From NCBI RefSeq assembly GCF_008016455.1, contig NZ_SAXU01000001.1:1302001-1366000 (forward strand): a stretch of DNA of 64,000 nucleotides, given 5' to 3'. A model generated the notes under the pieces. It saw only the letters and a program-made list of their open reading frames with translations. It had not been told where the DNA came from and ran no database searches. The stretch is from Brachyspira aalborgi (GTDB taxonomy: Bacteria > Spirochaetota > Brachyspiria > Brachyspirales > Brachyspiraceae). Positions within the stretch are counted from its first letter, which is position 1. Every line of letters begins with the position of its first letter. Below are positions 36,022 to 45,548 of the stretch, piece by piece. The position numbers and the translations under genes were made by a program.

Positions 36022-36891
36022 TTAATTAATTAAAGGCAATCTATCAAGAATATTTTTTATCATAATCTCAACTCTCGGGATATGTTCCGCTATAGTTAAA
36101 CCTACAATTTCTTTTTCTTTAGCGATATCGTTTATAACTCTAACTACTTCTTTTATTTTCATTCCGTTTTCAACGACTCCGACAGCCGCTATTAATTCTT
36201 TAGGTTCGAGGACATCCAAATCAAAATGAATTAAAACTTTTGAAGCGCCGCATTCTTTAAGCCATTTTATTATTAAGTCGCTATTTTTAGAAACTTCTTT
36301 AGGAGTCAAATGTTTAATTCCGTATTTTTGTTGTCTTAATTTTATCTCTTCTCTCTCCCAATCTCTTATTCCAACCAATAAAATTTTTGAAGCGTCTATT
36401 TTGCTTGGAAGAGCGGACATTATATTTTTATCGCCTTCACCTATACAAGCCGTTAAAGCCATTGCATGATATCCTGCATAAGAATCGTTTGGAAGAGTAA
36501 TATCAGGATGAGCGTCAATCCAAATTATAGCGATATCGTTATTATATTTTTTATTAAGAAAAGTAAAAGGAATTACGCTTACGGAACATTCTCCGCCGAA
36601 TACTATTATTTTATCGGGATTATTTTTTTCAAGTATTTTAAGAGCTTCTTTGCTTTGATTAAGAATAAAATCATAATCCATAATTCCGTTTTTTATCTCT
36701 CTTTTGCTTATATCCATAGAAATTGGAACTTCAAAAGTTTCCTGAAAGTCGTTTTTCGGAGCGAGCGTATTTAATAATTGCGCTCCCAAATAATATCCTC
36801 TTGAAGAATCCTCTTCTGAAAGCTCGGGTATACAATTAGAGATAACTCCGCCTTGCCATTGAGGATAAATTAATCTTATAGTTTTTGACAT
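36022..36891 (-). CDS. Arginase/agmatinase-family hydrolase, atypical metal site
   Basis: This 289-aa protein has the ureohydrolase fold. DAHPD (126-130) and FDLD (about 222-225) supply Mn ligands, and a Gly-Gly motif reads GGECS (99-103). In arginases this is GGDHS, where the His binds the first Mn; here it is Cys 102. The usual DP after the DxD is replaced by EP. Cys-containing homologues exist, so the enzyme may still be active on another guanidino or amide substrate. It lies 97 nt downstream of the type II methyltransferase gene on the same strand, so it may be co-transcribed with it. Substrate not assigned. Confidence 0.8.
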   Translation of the reverse strand: MSKTIRLIYPQWQGGVISNCIPELSEEDSSRGYYLGAQLLNTLAPKNDFQETFEVPISMDISKREIKNGIMDYDFILNQSKEALKILEKNNPDKIIVFGGECSVSVIPFTFLNKKYNNDIAIIWIDAHPDITLPNDSYAGYHAMALTACIGEGDKNIMSALPSKIDASKILLVGIRDWEREEIKLRQQKYGIKHLTPKEVSKNSDLIIKWLKECGASKVLIHFDLDVLEPKELIAAVGVVENGMKIKEVVRVINDIAKEKEIVGLTIAEHIPRVEIMIKNILDRLPLIN

Positions 36892-36987
36892 AAAATTTCC
36901 TTAATTAAATAATATTATCGTATTTTACTTATTATAATATATAATGCAAATTAATTAAATGTAAGCATAATTTTAATTATAATACAA

Positions 36988-37878
36988 TTATGAAATTTTT
37001 TCTTTCAAGTTTAATATTCTATTATTAGCGAGATTAATATATTCTTTATTTATTTCATAACCTACAAAATTTCTATTATTCTTTATCGCAGCTATAGCTG
37101 TAGTTCCGCTTCCCATAAACGGGTCTATTACAATATCGTTTGTAAATGAAAAAAGTTTTATTAATCTATTCGGTAATTCTTCAGGAAAAGGAGCGGGATG
37201 CCCTATTCTCTTTGCGCTTTCAGTATTCATAGTCCAAACGCTTTTAGTCCATTCTATAAACTCTTCTTTAGTTATATTATCTTTTCTTAATTCTTTTTCT
37301 TCTTTATTTCTTTCTCTTTTATAATTGCCTTTAGAAAAAATTAAAATATATTCATGAACATCTCTCAATATAGGATTACTAGCGCTTTGAAAACTTCCCC
37401 AAGCCGTAGATATTCCAGCGCCTGCGGATTTATTCCAAATAATTTCACCTCGCATATTAAAACCGATTTCAATCATAATTTTTGATACATAATCGGATAA
37501 CGGTATATAAGGTTTTCTGCCAATATTCGCTATATTAATACAAGCCCGTCCTCCATCAACCAATACTCTATAAGTTTCAGTAAAACAATTTTTAAGTAAA
37601 CTCAAATATTCGTTTAGAGATAAATCATTATCATATTCTTTCGATACATTATAAGGCGGAGAGGTTATCATTAAATGCAGAGAATTATTAGGAATATCTT
37701 TCATATTCTCGCATGAACTAGCAATAATTGTATTTAATAATTCGTTTGGAAATTCATTAACGATAATATCAGAATTATTATTTTTTATCTCTTTATATAA
37801 TTTTGAATTATAAAATTTAGAAGAATCATGAGCTACTCTTCCTTTCGTTCCAAATGAGCTTGTTTTAGTTCCTTTCAT
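36988..37878 (-). CDS. Type II DNA methyltransferase, likely N4-cytosine
   Basis: This 296-aa methyltransferase is of the beta order: catalytic motif IV TSPPYN (72-77) comes first, and the SAM-binding motif I DPFMGSGTT (about 252-260) comes near the C-terminus. The TSPPY form is more usual in N4-cytosine than N6-adenine enzymes. It lies 11 nt downstream of the predicted restriction enzyme gene, so the two form one R-M operon that also continues from trxB. Target sequence unknown. Confidence 0.88.
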   Translation of the reverse strand: MKGTKTSSFGTKGRVAHDSSKFYNSKLYKEIKNNNSDIIVNEFPNELLNTIIASSCENMKDIPNNSLHLMITSPPYNVSKEYDNDLSLNEYLSLLKNCFTETYRVLVDGGRACINIANIGRKPYIPLSDYVSKIMIEIGFNMRGEIIWNKSAGAGISTAWGSFQSASNPILRDVHEYILIFSKGNYKRERNKEEKELRKDNITKEEFIEWTKSVWTMNTESAKRIGHPAPFPEELPNRLIKLFSFTNDIVIDPFMGSGTTAIAAIKNNRNFVGYEINKEYINLANNRILNLKEKIS

Positions 37879-37889
37879 TTAATAATAAA

Positions 37890-38750
37890 TTATTCCTTTA
37901 TTAATTCCAAAAATTTTGACGCAATATCTTCATTGCTTTTTTCTTTACTTGCAATTTTAATAATATTTCCAAGTTCTTGTTTTGAAAGCATTGCAGAAAA
38001 ATAATTAAGTTCATTAGATAATAAATTTTCTAATAAATCTAATAAATCTTTTTCTTTATCTATAGTTTTAAAACCAAAATTAGGAGTTTCTTTTATATAT
38101 TTTGTTTCTGTAGGATTAGGATTTAACGAAATAAAAGATTGTATTACTCCCGTCTTTTTCAACATATCGACTTTTTTAATATAATTTTCGGTTATAGGAC
38201 TATTGCCTAAAACAATTATAGGAATATGAGAAGATTTAATACTCGATACTCTTATATTTATAGATTTTCCTATAGCTTTAAGCATAGAGTCACTTCTTAA
38301 AAGTGATGGATTACCGCAATGTGTTTTATAATCTCCTATGCATATTACTTTATTATTTTCAAGTTTATAATTTGAGATTATACTCATCTTAACTTCAAAT
38401 ATTATTTTTATATTTTCTGATTTTTGATTTGTATCTACCGTTTTACAAAATGCAATATCTGCGCTTGATTGTTTAGTTAAACCAATTTCTTCGCATACTA
38501 CATTATTTAACGCGTATAGATTAAACTTTTTAGCTATAGGATATAAAATATTTTTAGCCCAAGTTTCAGTAAAATGTCCTATTAAACTATTTCTCGATTG
38601 TAAAGTAAGATTTTGTTGTTTATCCTTGTCTTTCGGAATATAAGCAAAATATTCTCCATTTAGGTTATAAAAAAGTTTTTCTTTAGAAGCAAATTTTTTT
38701 AAGGATTCGTTAAAAAATTCTATTTCTACGCTATTATTCCATAAATTCAT
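37890..38750 (-). CDS. Probable type II restriction endonuclease
   Basis: This 286-aa protein has no obvious close family, but its position directly before the methyltransferase gene and a PD-(D/E)XK pattern identify it. D98 (SSADIAF) and E119-V-K121 (IIFEVKM) are spaced 21 residues apart. An N-terminal helical region precedes the core, and the C-terminal quarter is helical. It begins 13 nt after the trxB stop codon. The AT content and codon use match the rest of the window. Confidence 0.72.
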   Translation of the reverse strand: MNLWNNSVEIEFFNESLKKFASKEKLFYNLNGEYFAYIPKDKDKQQNLTLQSRNSLIGHFTETWAKNILYPIAKKFNLYALNNVVCEEIGLTKQSSADIAFCKTVDTNQKSENIKIIFEVKMSIISNYKLENNKVICIGDYKTHCGNPSLLRSDSMLKAIGKSINIRVSSIKSSHIPIIVLGNSPITENYIKKVDMLKKTGVIQSFISLNPNPTETKYIKETPNFGFKTIDKEKDLLDLLENLLSNELNYFSAMLSKQELGNIIKIASKEKSNEDIASKFLELIKE

Positions 38751-38763
38751 TGGTTTATATATC

Positions 38764-39702
38764 CTATAAATGCTGTAAATATTCCGTAGCCATCATTGCA
38801 GCAATTGCTCCTTCTCCGACTGCGTTTGCAACCTGACGAACTGGTTTTACTACCGAATCTCCGCATGCAAATACGCCTTTAATATTTGTAGACATTGTGG
38901 CTAAATCTACTTTTATTTGTCCTGTTTCTTTCATATCGAGTCCCGTATCTTTTAAGAAATCGGTAGCTGGCTCTTGTCCAACGAATACAAATATTCCGTC
39001 AACCGCTTGCTCATGAATTTTATTATCTAAAACATTTTTTATTTTCACGCTTGAAACTTTCTCTTCTCCGCAAATCTCTTCAATAACGGAATCTAAAACA
39101 TATTCTACTTTTCCCGTGTCTGTTAAATGTTTAACATTTATCGCATCCGCTCTAAACTCTTTTCTTCTATGAACCAAATATATTTTATTTACAAATCTTG
39201 TTAAAAAATAAGATTCGTCAAAAGCGCTATTTCCTCCTCCTACAACGGCAACGGTTTTATTTCTGTAAAATGCTCCGTCACAAGTTGCGCAATATGAAAC
39301 GCCTCTTCCCGAAAATTTTTCTTCTCCTTTCGCTCCCAATTTTCTAGGAAAACCGCCCATAGCGAGTATTATGCTTTTTGTTTTATAAGTTTTTCCATCG
39401 GCTGTTAATAAAGTTTTTATTTTATCGTTAATATTTTCAACTTTTATTATTTCATCGTATTCTATCGGATTTTTAGAAAATTTTTCGGCATGCTTTTGCA
39501 TTCTATCGACAAGCTCAAAAGAACTTATCTCTTCGGGAAATCCTAAATAATTTTCAATAGTATCGGTATTCATCATCTGCCCGCCAATTCCTTTTTTTTC
39601 AATAAGCAAAGAATTTGTTAAAGCTCTTCCCAAATATAACATAGCTGAAAGTCCAGCGGGTCCTCCACCCACTATAATAGAATCGTATATATTTTCAGAC
39701 AT
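38764..39702 (-). CDS. trxB: Thioredoxin reductase TrxB
   Basis: This 312-aa NADPH-dependent flavoenzyme reduces thioredoxin in the cytoplasm. FAD-binding GGGPAG is at 12-17, the redox-active CATC at C138-C141, and the NADPH-binding GGGNSA at 155-160. The C-terminal FAD motif reads GVFACGD. The length is typical. AAGGAG precedes the start. It is the first gene of the unit that continues into the restriction-modification pair. Confidence 0.95.
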   Translation of the reverse strand: MSENIYDSIIVGGGPAGLSAMLYLGRALTNSLLIEKKGIGGQMMNTDTIENYLGFPEEISSFELVDRMQKHAEKFSKNPIEYDEIIKVENINDKIKTLLTADGKTYKTKSIILAMGGFPRKLGAKGEEKFSGRGVSYCATCDGAFYRNKTVAVVGGGNSAFDESYFLTRFVNKIYLVHRRKEFRADAINVKHLTDTGKVEYVLDSVIEEICGEEKVSSVKIKNVLDNKIHEQAVDGIFVFVGQEPATDFLKDTGLDMKETGQIKVDLATMSTNIKGVFACGDSVVKPVRQVANAVGEGAIAAMMATEYLQHL

Positions 39703-39818
39703 AAATTAACTCCTTTTATTTAATATTAATTACAAACAATAAAATATTTGTTTTATCCTTAAAACTTTTATTATATTATATATAATTTATTATAAATAGT
39801 CAAGTATTTGTTTTACAA

Positions 39819-41282
39819 TTAAAACTTTTTGAAATGCTTATTTACATAGGCGATTATTTCGCTTGCGCTCGCTATCTCTCTTGAAGAATTTCCGACTCTT
39901 ATAAAGAATTTTTCTTCTTTAGCGCCTTGTTTATTAGTTATTTTTGTATATATTGGTTTATTGCTTTTATTAATATAAACTATGCATATATCTTTGCCTT
40001 CTTCTTCTATAAAATCAATCCTTATGCATTCCGCCGAAAAAGAATTTCCGTAATAATTTTCTATAAGAGTTCTTAAATGAAGTTCAAAAAAATCTTTATT
40101 TCCCTGCTTTAAAGTGGAATAATCATAATCCAAACCTAAAATTTTTCCATCGTCCGATATTCCTATAAATAATCTTCCGCCTTCGGCATTGGCAAAAGCT
40201 GCGATTGACTTCATTATAACCTCTTCCAAAGATTTATTTATTTTTTCGCTATAACTGTCGTATCTTAAAGTAGATTTAAATTCAACTACAGCGCTTTCGC
40301 CTTCGTTTATAATTTTCTTTATATCTACATGATTTGTCATTAAATCTTCTATTATTTTTACATAATGAGTCGCAAGAACTATTATAATAGAAATCACTAT
40401 AATAACAAATAAAATAAATATTAAAAGCGCGGGAACTTGTATTCTCTTTATTAAAGCCTTTTCGGGAATTATTATTCCGATTTGATTTGTATTATTTGCA
40501 ACCGTAAAAATGCCTTTATATCCCCAATAATTTTTATTATTATAAGAAATTTTTAATATATCGTCTTCAGATTCAAAAAATCTTTCGGTTAGAATATTTG
40601 CAATTTCCATATAATCGGAAGGGCTTTCGTTGGTTGTAGATTCGGATATTGGAAAAGTTATTTTACTGTTTCCCGTTACCAAATAAGCGTATATATCTTT
40701 AATATTATTTATATCTATTGCCTGCAAATTAATATTAAACAAAGCGTTATATTCAAAAGCTATATCTTCGCTCGCTATATAAAGCAAATGAATATAAGGT
40801 TTATTATTTCTTACATAAAAAGAATCGATACTTATTTGTTCAAAAGGCATTGAATGATAAGCGTTACTTTCGTTATTGGTAACTATATTTCCTATAACTT
40901 TATAGCCTTCTCCTTCTTTCGTTATTGCCATATAACTATTTCCAAATCGCATTGCCGCATTTTCAATAAAGTTATGTTTAGGGAAAAAATTTGTAATTAA
41001 AACTTTGTATATATCTTCCGACTGTCCTATAGTGTCAAATATCGGCGTCATTTGCATTGAAAAATAATAAGTCGGATAATATATTTTAGAATATTCTTCA
41101 ATTACATTATTTTTTACATCTTGAAATAAAGATTTAAAAATAAATTTAACGGGAATAGGACTTCGTATTTGAAAGTATATGAAAACTAATATGGCTATGA
41201 ATAATATCGCTATAATAATATCTCTCAATATTTTATTTATTAATTCCGTTTTTGAGAGAAATCTCCCAGATATAACTTTCAT
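39819..41282 (-). CDS. Membrane protein with AlbA_2 (Schlafen-like) domain
   Basis: This 487-aa protein is taken from ATG 41282. A TTG 69 bp upstream is also in frame, but its extension is not credible. A first membrane helix (about 20-40) is followed by an extracytoplasmic sensor-like domain (about 45-280), a second helix (about 290-315) and a cytoplasmic AlbA_2 domain (about 335-480). That domain shows GESAVVEFKSTL, FANAEGGRLFIGISDDG and the C-terminal FFIRVGNSSRE. AlbA_2 domains relate to Schlafen nucleases and to ATP-binding regulators. The layout resembles a transmembrane receptor with an unusual output. No partner gene is evident, and the gene is divergent from murF. Confidence 0.72.
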   Translation of the reverse strand: MKVISGRFLSKTELINKILRDIIIAILFIAILVFIYFQIRSPIPVKFIFKSLFQDVKNNVIEEYSKIYYPTYYFSMQMTPIFDTIGQSEDIYKVLITNFFPKHNFIENAAMRFGNSYMAITKEGEGYKVIGNIVTNNESNAYHSMPFEQISIDSFYVRNNKPYIHLLYIASEDIAFEYNALFNINLQAIDINNIKDIYAYLVTGNSKITFPISESTTNESPSDYMEIANILTERFFESEDDILKISYNNKNYWGYKGIFTVANNTNQIGIIIPEKALIKRIQVPALLIFILFVIIVISIIIVLATHYVKIIEDLMTNHVDIKKIINEGESAVVEFKSTLRYDSYSEKINKSLEEVIMKSIAAFANAEGGRLFIGISDDGKILGLDYDYSTLKQGNKDFFELHLRTLIENYYGNSFSAECIRIDFIEEEGKDICIVYINKSNKPIYTKITNKQGAKEEKFFIRVGNSSREIASASEIIAYVNKHFKKF

Positions 41283-41438
41283 ACCATATCCATTGCCTAT
41301 AATATTATGTAATTTTTTATAAATAATAACATAATGTATAATATATATCAACCTTAATATATGCGAACGGTTAAATATTTATTTTCAAATATTGACTTTT
41401 TTATTAAAGATTTCATAATTAAATTATGATAATTATTA

Positions 41439-41467
41439 TTGACAATAATTACATTTCTTATTATAAA
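41439..41467 (+). promoter_or_regulatory. Promoter of murF
   Basis: TTGACA (41439-41444) and TATAAA (41462-41467) are 17 bp apart, placing the start about 35 nt before the ATG. Confidence 0.6.
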
Positions 41468-41509
41468 TATTTTTATAAAATTATTTTTTAATTAAAGAGA
41501 TAAAATTAA

Positions 41510-42847
41510 ATGGGAAAAACTTGCTTAAAAGATATAATAAAAGTTGCAAAAGAATTAAAAGCCGATTATTTAAAAAATATAGAAAAAGAAGAAAATAAAG
41601 AATTATATATTTCAACCGACAGTAGAGAAGATTTTAATAACGATAAAATTTTTTTAGCGATAAAAGGAGAAAAATTTAACGGAAACGATTTCGCTTTAGA
41701 TTGTTATAATAAAGGCTGCAGATATTTTATTTTAAGCGAAAACATAAAAATGCCCGAAGATGCTAAAGTTTTTTATTATGACGATACGATTATTTTTTTT
41801 ATAAAACTTGCAAGAGAATATAGACGAAGATTCGATATTCCGATTATTGCTATAACGGGAAGTTGCGGAAAAACAACGACTAAAGAATTAACGGCTTTAT
41901 TTTTATCGACAAAATACAAAGTTCTTAAAACGGAAGGAAATTTAAATAATGAAATCGGAGTTCCTAAAACAATTTTTAATTTAGATAAAACTTTTCAAAT
42001 AGCGATTATTGAAGCGGGAATGAATCATAAAAACGAACTTTTAAGAATATCGGAAGCTATAGAATCCGATTTAATTTTAATAAATAATATTGAAGAAGTT
42101 CATTTATCTAATTTAGGCTCTATAAAAAATATAGCTTTGGCAAAAAGCGAATTATTTAATAACGCGAAAAAAAACGCTATAGCCATAATAAATAAAAATT
42201 CAAATCAAGTAGAAACTTTAATGAAAGAAGCTAAAAAGAAAAATCTAAATATAATTGAAATTGACATTAAAGATATAATTAAAATTGATAATCAAACTTT
42301 TGAATATAAAGGAATTATTTTTAAACATAATTTAATCGGAGATTTTAATTTAAATAATATTTTATCGGCATTGAAAATAGCGGAAATTTATAATACGGAT
42401 TTAAAAGAATGCTCTAAAATTTTAATAAATTATAAATCGCCAAAAAATAGAATGCAGATAATAAATATAAACAAATGCATTATAATAAACGACTGCTATA
42501 ATTCAAATCCTTCCGCTTTAAAAAATATGATTAATTATTTATCGAAAAGAAAAGAGAATAAAAAAATTGCGGTAATTGGAGATATGCTTGAAATTGAACC
42601 TAAAAGCGAATTCTATCATAGAGAGATTGGCGATTTGATTAATTCTTTAAATAATATAAATGTGGTTATAGCTTGCGGAAATTATTCAAAATATATTTAT
42701 GAAACGGTTAATTGCGAAAAATATTATTTTGAAAAAGCGGAATATTCTATTTCTAAAATAAAAGAGTTTATAAAAGAAGATACGGCAATTTTAATAAAAG
42801 CATCTTTGGGAATGAATTTCAATATTATTATTGAAAATTTAAAATAA
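41510..42847 (+). CDS. murF: UDP-MurNAc-tripeptide--D-Ala-D-Ala ligase MurF
   Basis: This 445-aa cytoplasmic ligase adds D-Ala-D-Ala to the peptidoglycan precursor with ATP. It has an N-terminal substrate domain (1-105), a central ATPase domain with P-loop ITGSCGKTTT (115-124) and the segment EAGMNHKNEL (about 174-183), and a C-terminal domain with NDCYNSNPSA (about 327-336). The length matches. It stands alone between a divergent gene and the convergent mltD-like gene, whose stop codon is 3 nt away. Confidence 0.93.
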   Translation: MGKTCLKDIIKVAKELKADYLKNIEKEENKELYISTDSREDFNNDKIFLAIKGEKFNGNDFALDCYNKGCRYFILSENIKMPEDAKVFYYDDTIIFFIKLAREYRRRFDIPIIAITGSCGKTTTKELTALFLSTKYKVLKTEGNLNNEIGVPKTIFNLDKTFQIAIIEAGMNHKNELLRISEAIESDLILINNIEEVHLSNLGSIKNIALAKSELFNNAKKNAIAIINKNSNQVETLMKEAKKKNLNIIEIDIKDIIKIDNQTFEYKGIIFKHNLIGDFNLNNILSALKIAEIYNTDLKECSKILINYKSPKNRMQIININKCIIINDCYNSNPSALKNMINYLSKRKENKKIAVIGDMLEIEPKSEFYHREIGDLINSLNNINVVIACGNYSKYIYETVNCEKYYFEKAEYSISKIKEFIKEDTAILIKASLGMNFNIIIENLK

Positions 42848-42850
42848 AAA

Positions 42851-44260
42851 TTAATCTCTATTTACGGGAATTCTTAAAAATATTTCGCTGCCAACAGAAA
42901 GAACATTGTTTTTTAATTTATTCCAAGCCTTTATTTCCGAAATATCAATTTTAAATTTTCTCGCTATAATCCAAAGAGTATCGCCTTCTCTTATATGATA
43001 CATTATATCTTTATATTCGTAATCGGGCGGAGGCAAAGATTCAAAATAAACAAATCTTCCGTCTCGAAGTCTCTCTCTTTCCTCTTCGTATTGTGCTATA
43101 TCTACTTGTTTAGCGTTATCTAATCCCTGAATTGGAATCATAACCTGCTGCCCGATATTTATATTTTTAGATTTTAATTTATTTATTTCAACTATAGCCT
43201 GAATAGGAACATTATAAAATCTCGATAGATGCGAAAGAGTTTCATTCATTTTAACTTCATGCTTTCTGAAAGTAATTCTCTCTTCTGCAGGAATACTGCC
43301 AAATGTATCGTAAAATTTTTTCTCTTTTCCTTCGGGAATTCTTAAAGGATATCTAATCATTGAAGGAGGAGTTACATTTCTTGCCAAATGAGGATTTAAA
43401 GCTTTCAAATCCGCCGTGTCGACTTCAATCATTTCTGCAATTATAGATAAATCCGCCGCATCGTCAATATAAACCAAATCGCCTTGAGGAAAAATTACAT
43501 TAGGCTTGTTTATTTTAAATCCGAATCTTTCGGGATTTTTAGCTATTATAACCGCCGCCACATATTTTGGTATATATTCTCTAGTTTCTTTTGGCAAAAC
43601 ATCCGCTTTAACTAAATCGTCAAAATTATTGCTTTTAGCTTTTTTTATAGCTCTTGAAATTCTTCCGCCCCCCGCGTTATAAGCCGCTAAAGCTATAACC
43701 CAAGATTTAAAATTTTTATCGAGTCTTATTAAATGCTCCGCCGCCGCTTTAGTTGAGCGTTCAGGGTCAAATCTATCGTCCGCCCAATAATTAACTTTAA
43801 GATTATATATAGCTCCCGTCATTGGCATAAACTGCCAAAGTCCCGCCGCTCCTGCATGCGAAATTGCTTGAGGATTAAAGCTACTTTCAATTATTGGCAA
43901 ATATATCAAATCTTCGGGAACATTTTTTTCTTTAAAAACTTGTTTTATATAAGGCAAATAAATCTGCGCTCTGTCTATTATTCTTTGCATATGAGGTTTC
44001 CAATTTCCTTGATACATATTTATATAATAAGAAACTCTCTCATTTCTAAAATTATTTACATCGAAGCCTGCAAGTTCTACAACTTTTACATCTTTACCCA
44101 AAGCCTCGCCGTAAACGGTAAGCTCGTATAAATTAACTCCTTCCAAACCTTTTCTTACATACATATCGAAAGTATCGCATGAATTTACGAATAATATTAA
44201 AATCGTTAGAAAAATTGAAGTTATAATTTTATTTATTTTGTTTTTATTAATAATTTTCAC
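42851..44260 (-). CDS. MltD-like lytic transglycosylase with LysM repeats
   Basis: This 469-aa exported enzyme cleaves the glycan strands of peptidoglycan. It starts at GTG. The N-terminus is a lipoprotein-type signal with Cys 28 (LFVNSC), a loose spirochaete lipobox. The SLT domain (about 95-235) shows catalytic E125 in ESSFNPQAIS, then GAAGLWQFMP and AYNAGGGRI. Two LysM domains that bind peptidoglycan follow at about 338-383 and 422-466. Architecture and length match MltD. Confidence 0.88.
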   Translation of the reverse strand: MKIINKNKINKIITSIFLTILILFVNSCDTFDMYVRKGLEGVNLYELTVYGEALGKDVKVVELAGFDVNNFRNERVSYYINMYQGNWKPHMQRIIDRAQIYLPYIKQVFKEKNVPEDLIYLPIIESSFNPQAISHAGAAGLWQFMPMTGAIYNLKVNYWADDRFDPERSTKAAAEHLIRLDKNFKSWVIALAAYNAGGGRISRAIKKAKSNNFDDLVKADVLPKETREYIPKYVAAVIIAKNPERFGFKINKPNVIFPQGDLVYIDDAADLSIIAEMIEVDTADLKALNPHLARNVTPPSMIRYPLRIPEGKEKKFYDTFGSIPAEERITFRKHEVKMNETLSHLSRFYNVPIQAIVEINKLKSKNINIGQQVMIPIQGLDNAKQVDIAQYEEERERLRDGRFVYFESLPPPDYEYKDIMYHIREGDTLWIIARKFKIDISEIKAWNKLKNNVLSVGSEIFLRIPVNRD

Positions 44261-44353
44261 CTTATTTAATTATTTAATTAAAGAATTGATAATTATATTT
44301 AACATTATTTTTTAAGATTTGCAAGCGTAAAAATATTTATAATTTTAAATTTA

Positions 44354-44382
44354 TTGACAAATATTAGTTGTTTTGATATAAC
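44354..44382 (+). promoter_or_regulatory. Promoter of the 314-aa membrane protein gene
   Basis: TTGACA (44354-44359) and TATAAC (44377-44382) are 17 bp apart. The start is about 38 nt before the ATG at 44427. Confidence 0.6.
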
Positions 44383-44426
44383 TTTTAAATAATATTTTTT
44401 AATTTATTATTAAGAGAATAAAATTT

Positions 44427-45371
44427 ATGATAAGCATAAAAAGACGCAGACAAATAAAATTTATAATTACATTATCTATAATATTATTAATTATAATATC
44501 TACTATTCTTATATATGGATTTTATCCTTACGGTTTGCATAAAAAATATATGCATAAAGTGAAAATGCCTAAAGATAGCATAGTTTATATAAGCGCGAAA
44601 AATTTGAATAATAATTTATTAAACGAAATAAAAATATCCGATTTTTTACAAACTTTTAATAATTTAAAAAATAATTCTAATTTGTCCGCTAAAATAATTT
44701 CGTCTATTTTAAATAAAAGAAATTTCTCTATATTGTTATGGCAATATAATAATAATTTTGAAGATTCTGAATTATTTTATTTTTTAGATACGGGAAAATT
44801 GATAAATCTTTTTGCAAATAATTTTTTAAATATAAAAAAATTAAATATTGGCAAAATAGAATACGATATAAATAAAATTAATTATGACGGAATGAAATTT
44901 TTTATTGTAGGAAACGATAAACCTTTTTTATATTTTGCATTTTATAACGGACTTTTAATTATAACTAAAAATTATATAAACTTAAAAAAGATAATTTATT
45001 TTTTAAGCTCGAAAACGAATACATTAAAAGAAATTAATATTTTAAATCAAATTCCAATTTCTTATAATTCCGATATTTCATTTTATATTAATAAAAATTT
45101 ATTTAATTTGCCAAATATAAATAATTTCGCTTTGCTTAATATTTTGCAATATTTTAAAAAAGATATATACGGAGCGATTAAATTAAAAGAAGATAATATT
45201 AAATTAAATATTTTTATCGATTATAAAAAAGACGATATTGACATTCTTACTCTTTATACTTTGAAAGGACTTAATAATATTCCGATTAAAATTTTCAATT
45301 ATAACAATAGCGTTATAAAAAATGCGATTGTAAAATCAAATTATATTAATATTGATATTGATTTAAAATAA
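44427..45371 (+). CDS. Hypothetical membrane-anchored protein
   Basis: I do not recognise this 314-aa protein. A basic N-terminus (KRRRQIK) is followed by one strong transmembrane helix (about 12-34), after which the chain is presumably outside the inner membrane. The remainder is rich in Asn, Ile, Leu and Lys, with alternating strands, and has no cysteine or obvious catalytic motif. Very high Asn content fits the local AT bias. It is a single-gene unit with its own promoter, preceded by a weak GAG-type binding site. Confidence 0.6.
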   Translation: MISIKRRRQIKFIITLSIILLIIISTILIYGFYPYGLHKKYMHKVKMPKDSIVYISAKNLNNNLLNEIKISDFLQTFNNLKNNSNLSAKIISSILNKRNFSILLWQYNNNFEDSELFYFLDTGKLINLFANNFLNIKKLNIGKIEYDINKINYDGMKFFIVGNDKPFLYFAFYNGLLIITKNYINLKKIIYFLSSKTNTLKEINILNQIPISYNSDISFYINKNLFNLPNINNFALLNILQYFKKDIYGAIKLKEDNIKLNIFIDYKKDDIDILTLYTLKGLNNIPIKIFNYNNSVIKNAIVKSNYINIDIDLK

Positions 45372-45476
45372 AGAATTAATATTTAAATCTTTTCTAAAAA
45401 TATTATATATAATAAAATTCTAAATTTTTAAATATTAATATATTTTATGAACAAAATAATATATTAGAATAATAGC

Positions 45477-45504
45477 TTGAAAAAATAAATTTGTATGTTA
45501 TACT
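45477..45504 (+). promoter_or_regulatory. Promoter of the res-mod operon
   Basis: TTGAAA (45477-45482) and TATACT (45499-45504) are 16 bp apart, about 38 nt upstream of the start of transcript coding sequence at 45549. Confidence 0.5.
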
Positions 45505-45548
45505 ATACATATATTCAATAAATTAATATAATTAATTAAGGATATTTA

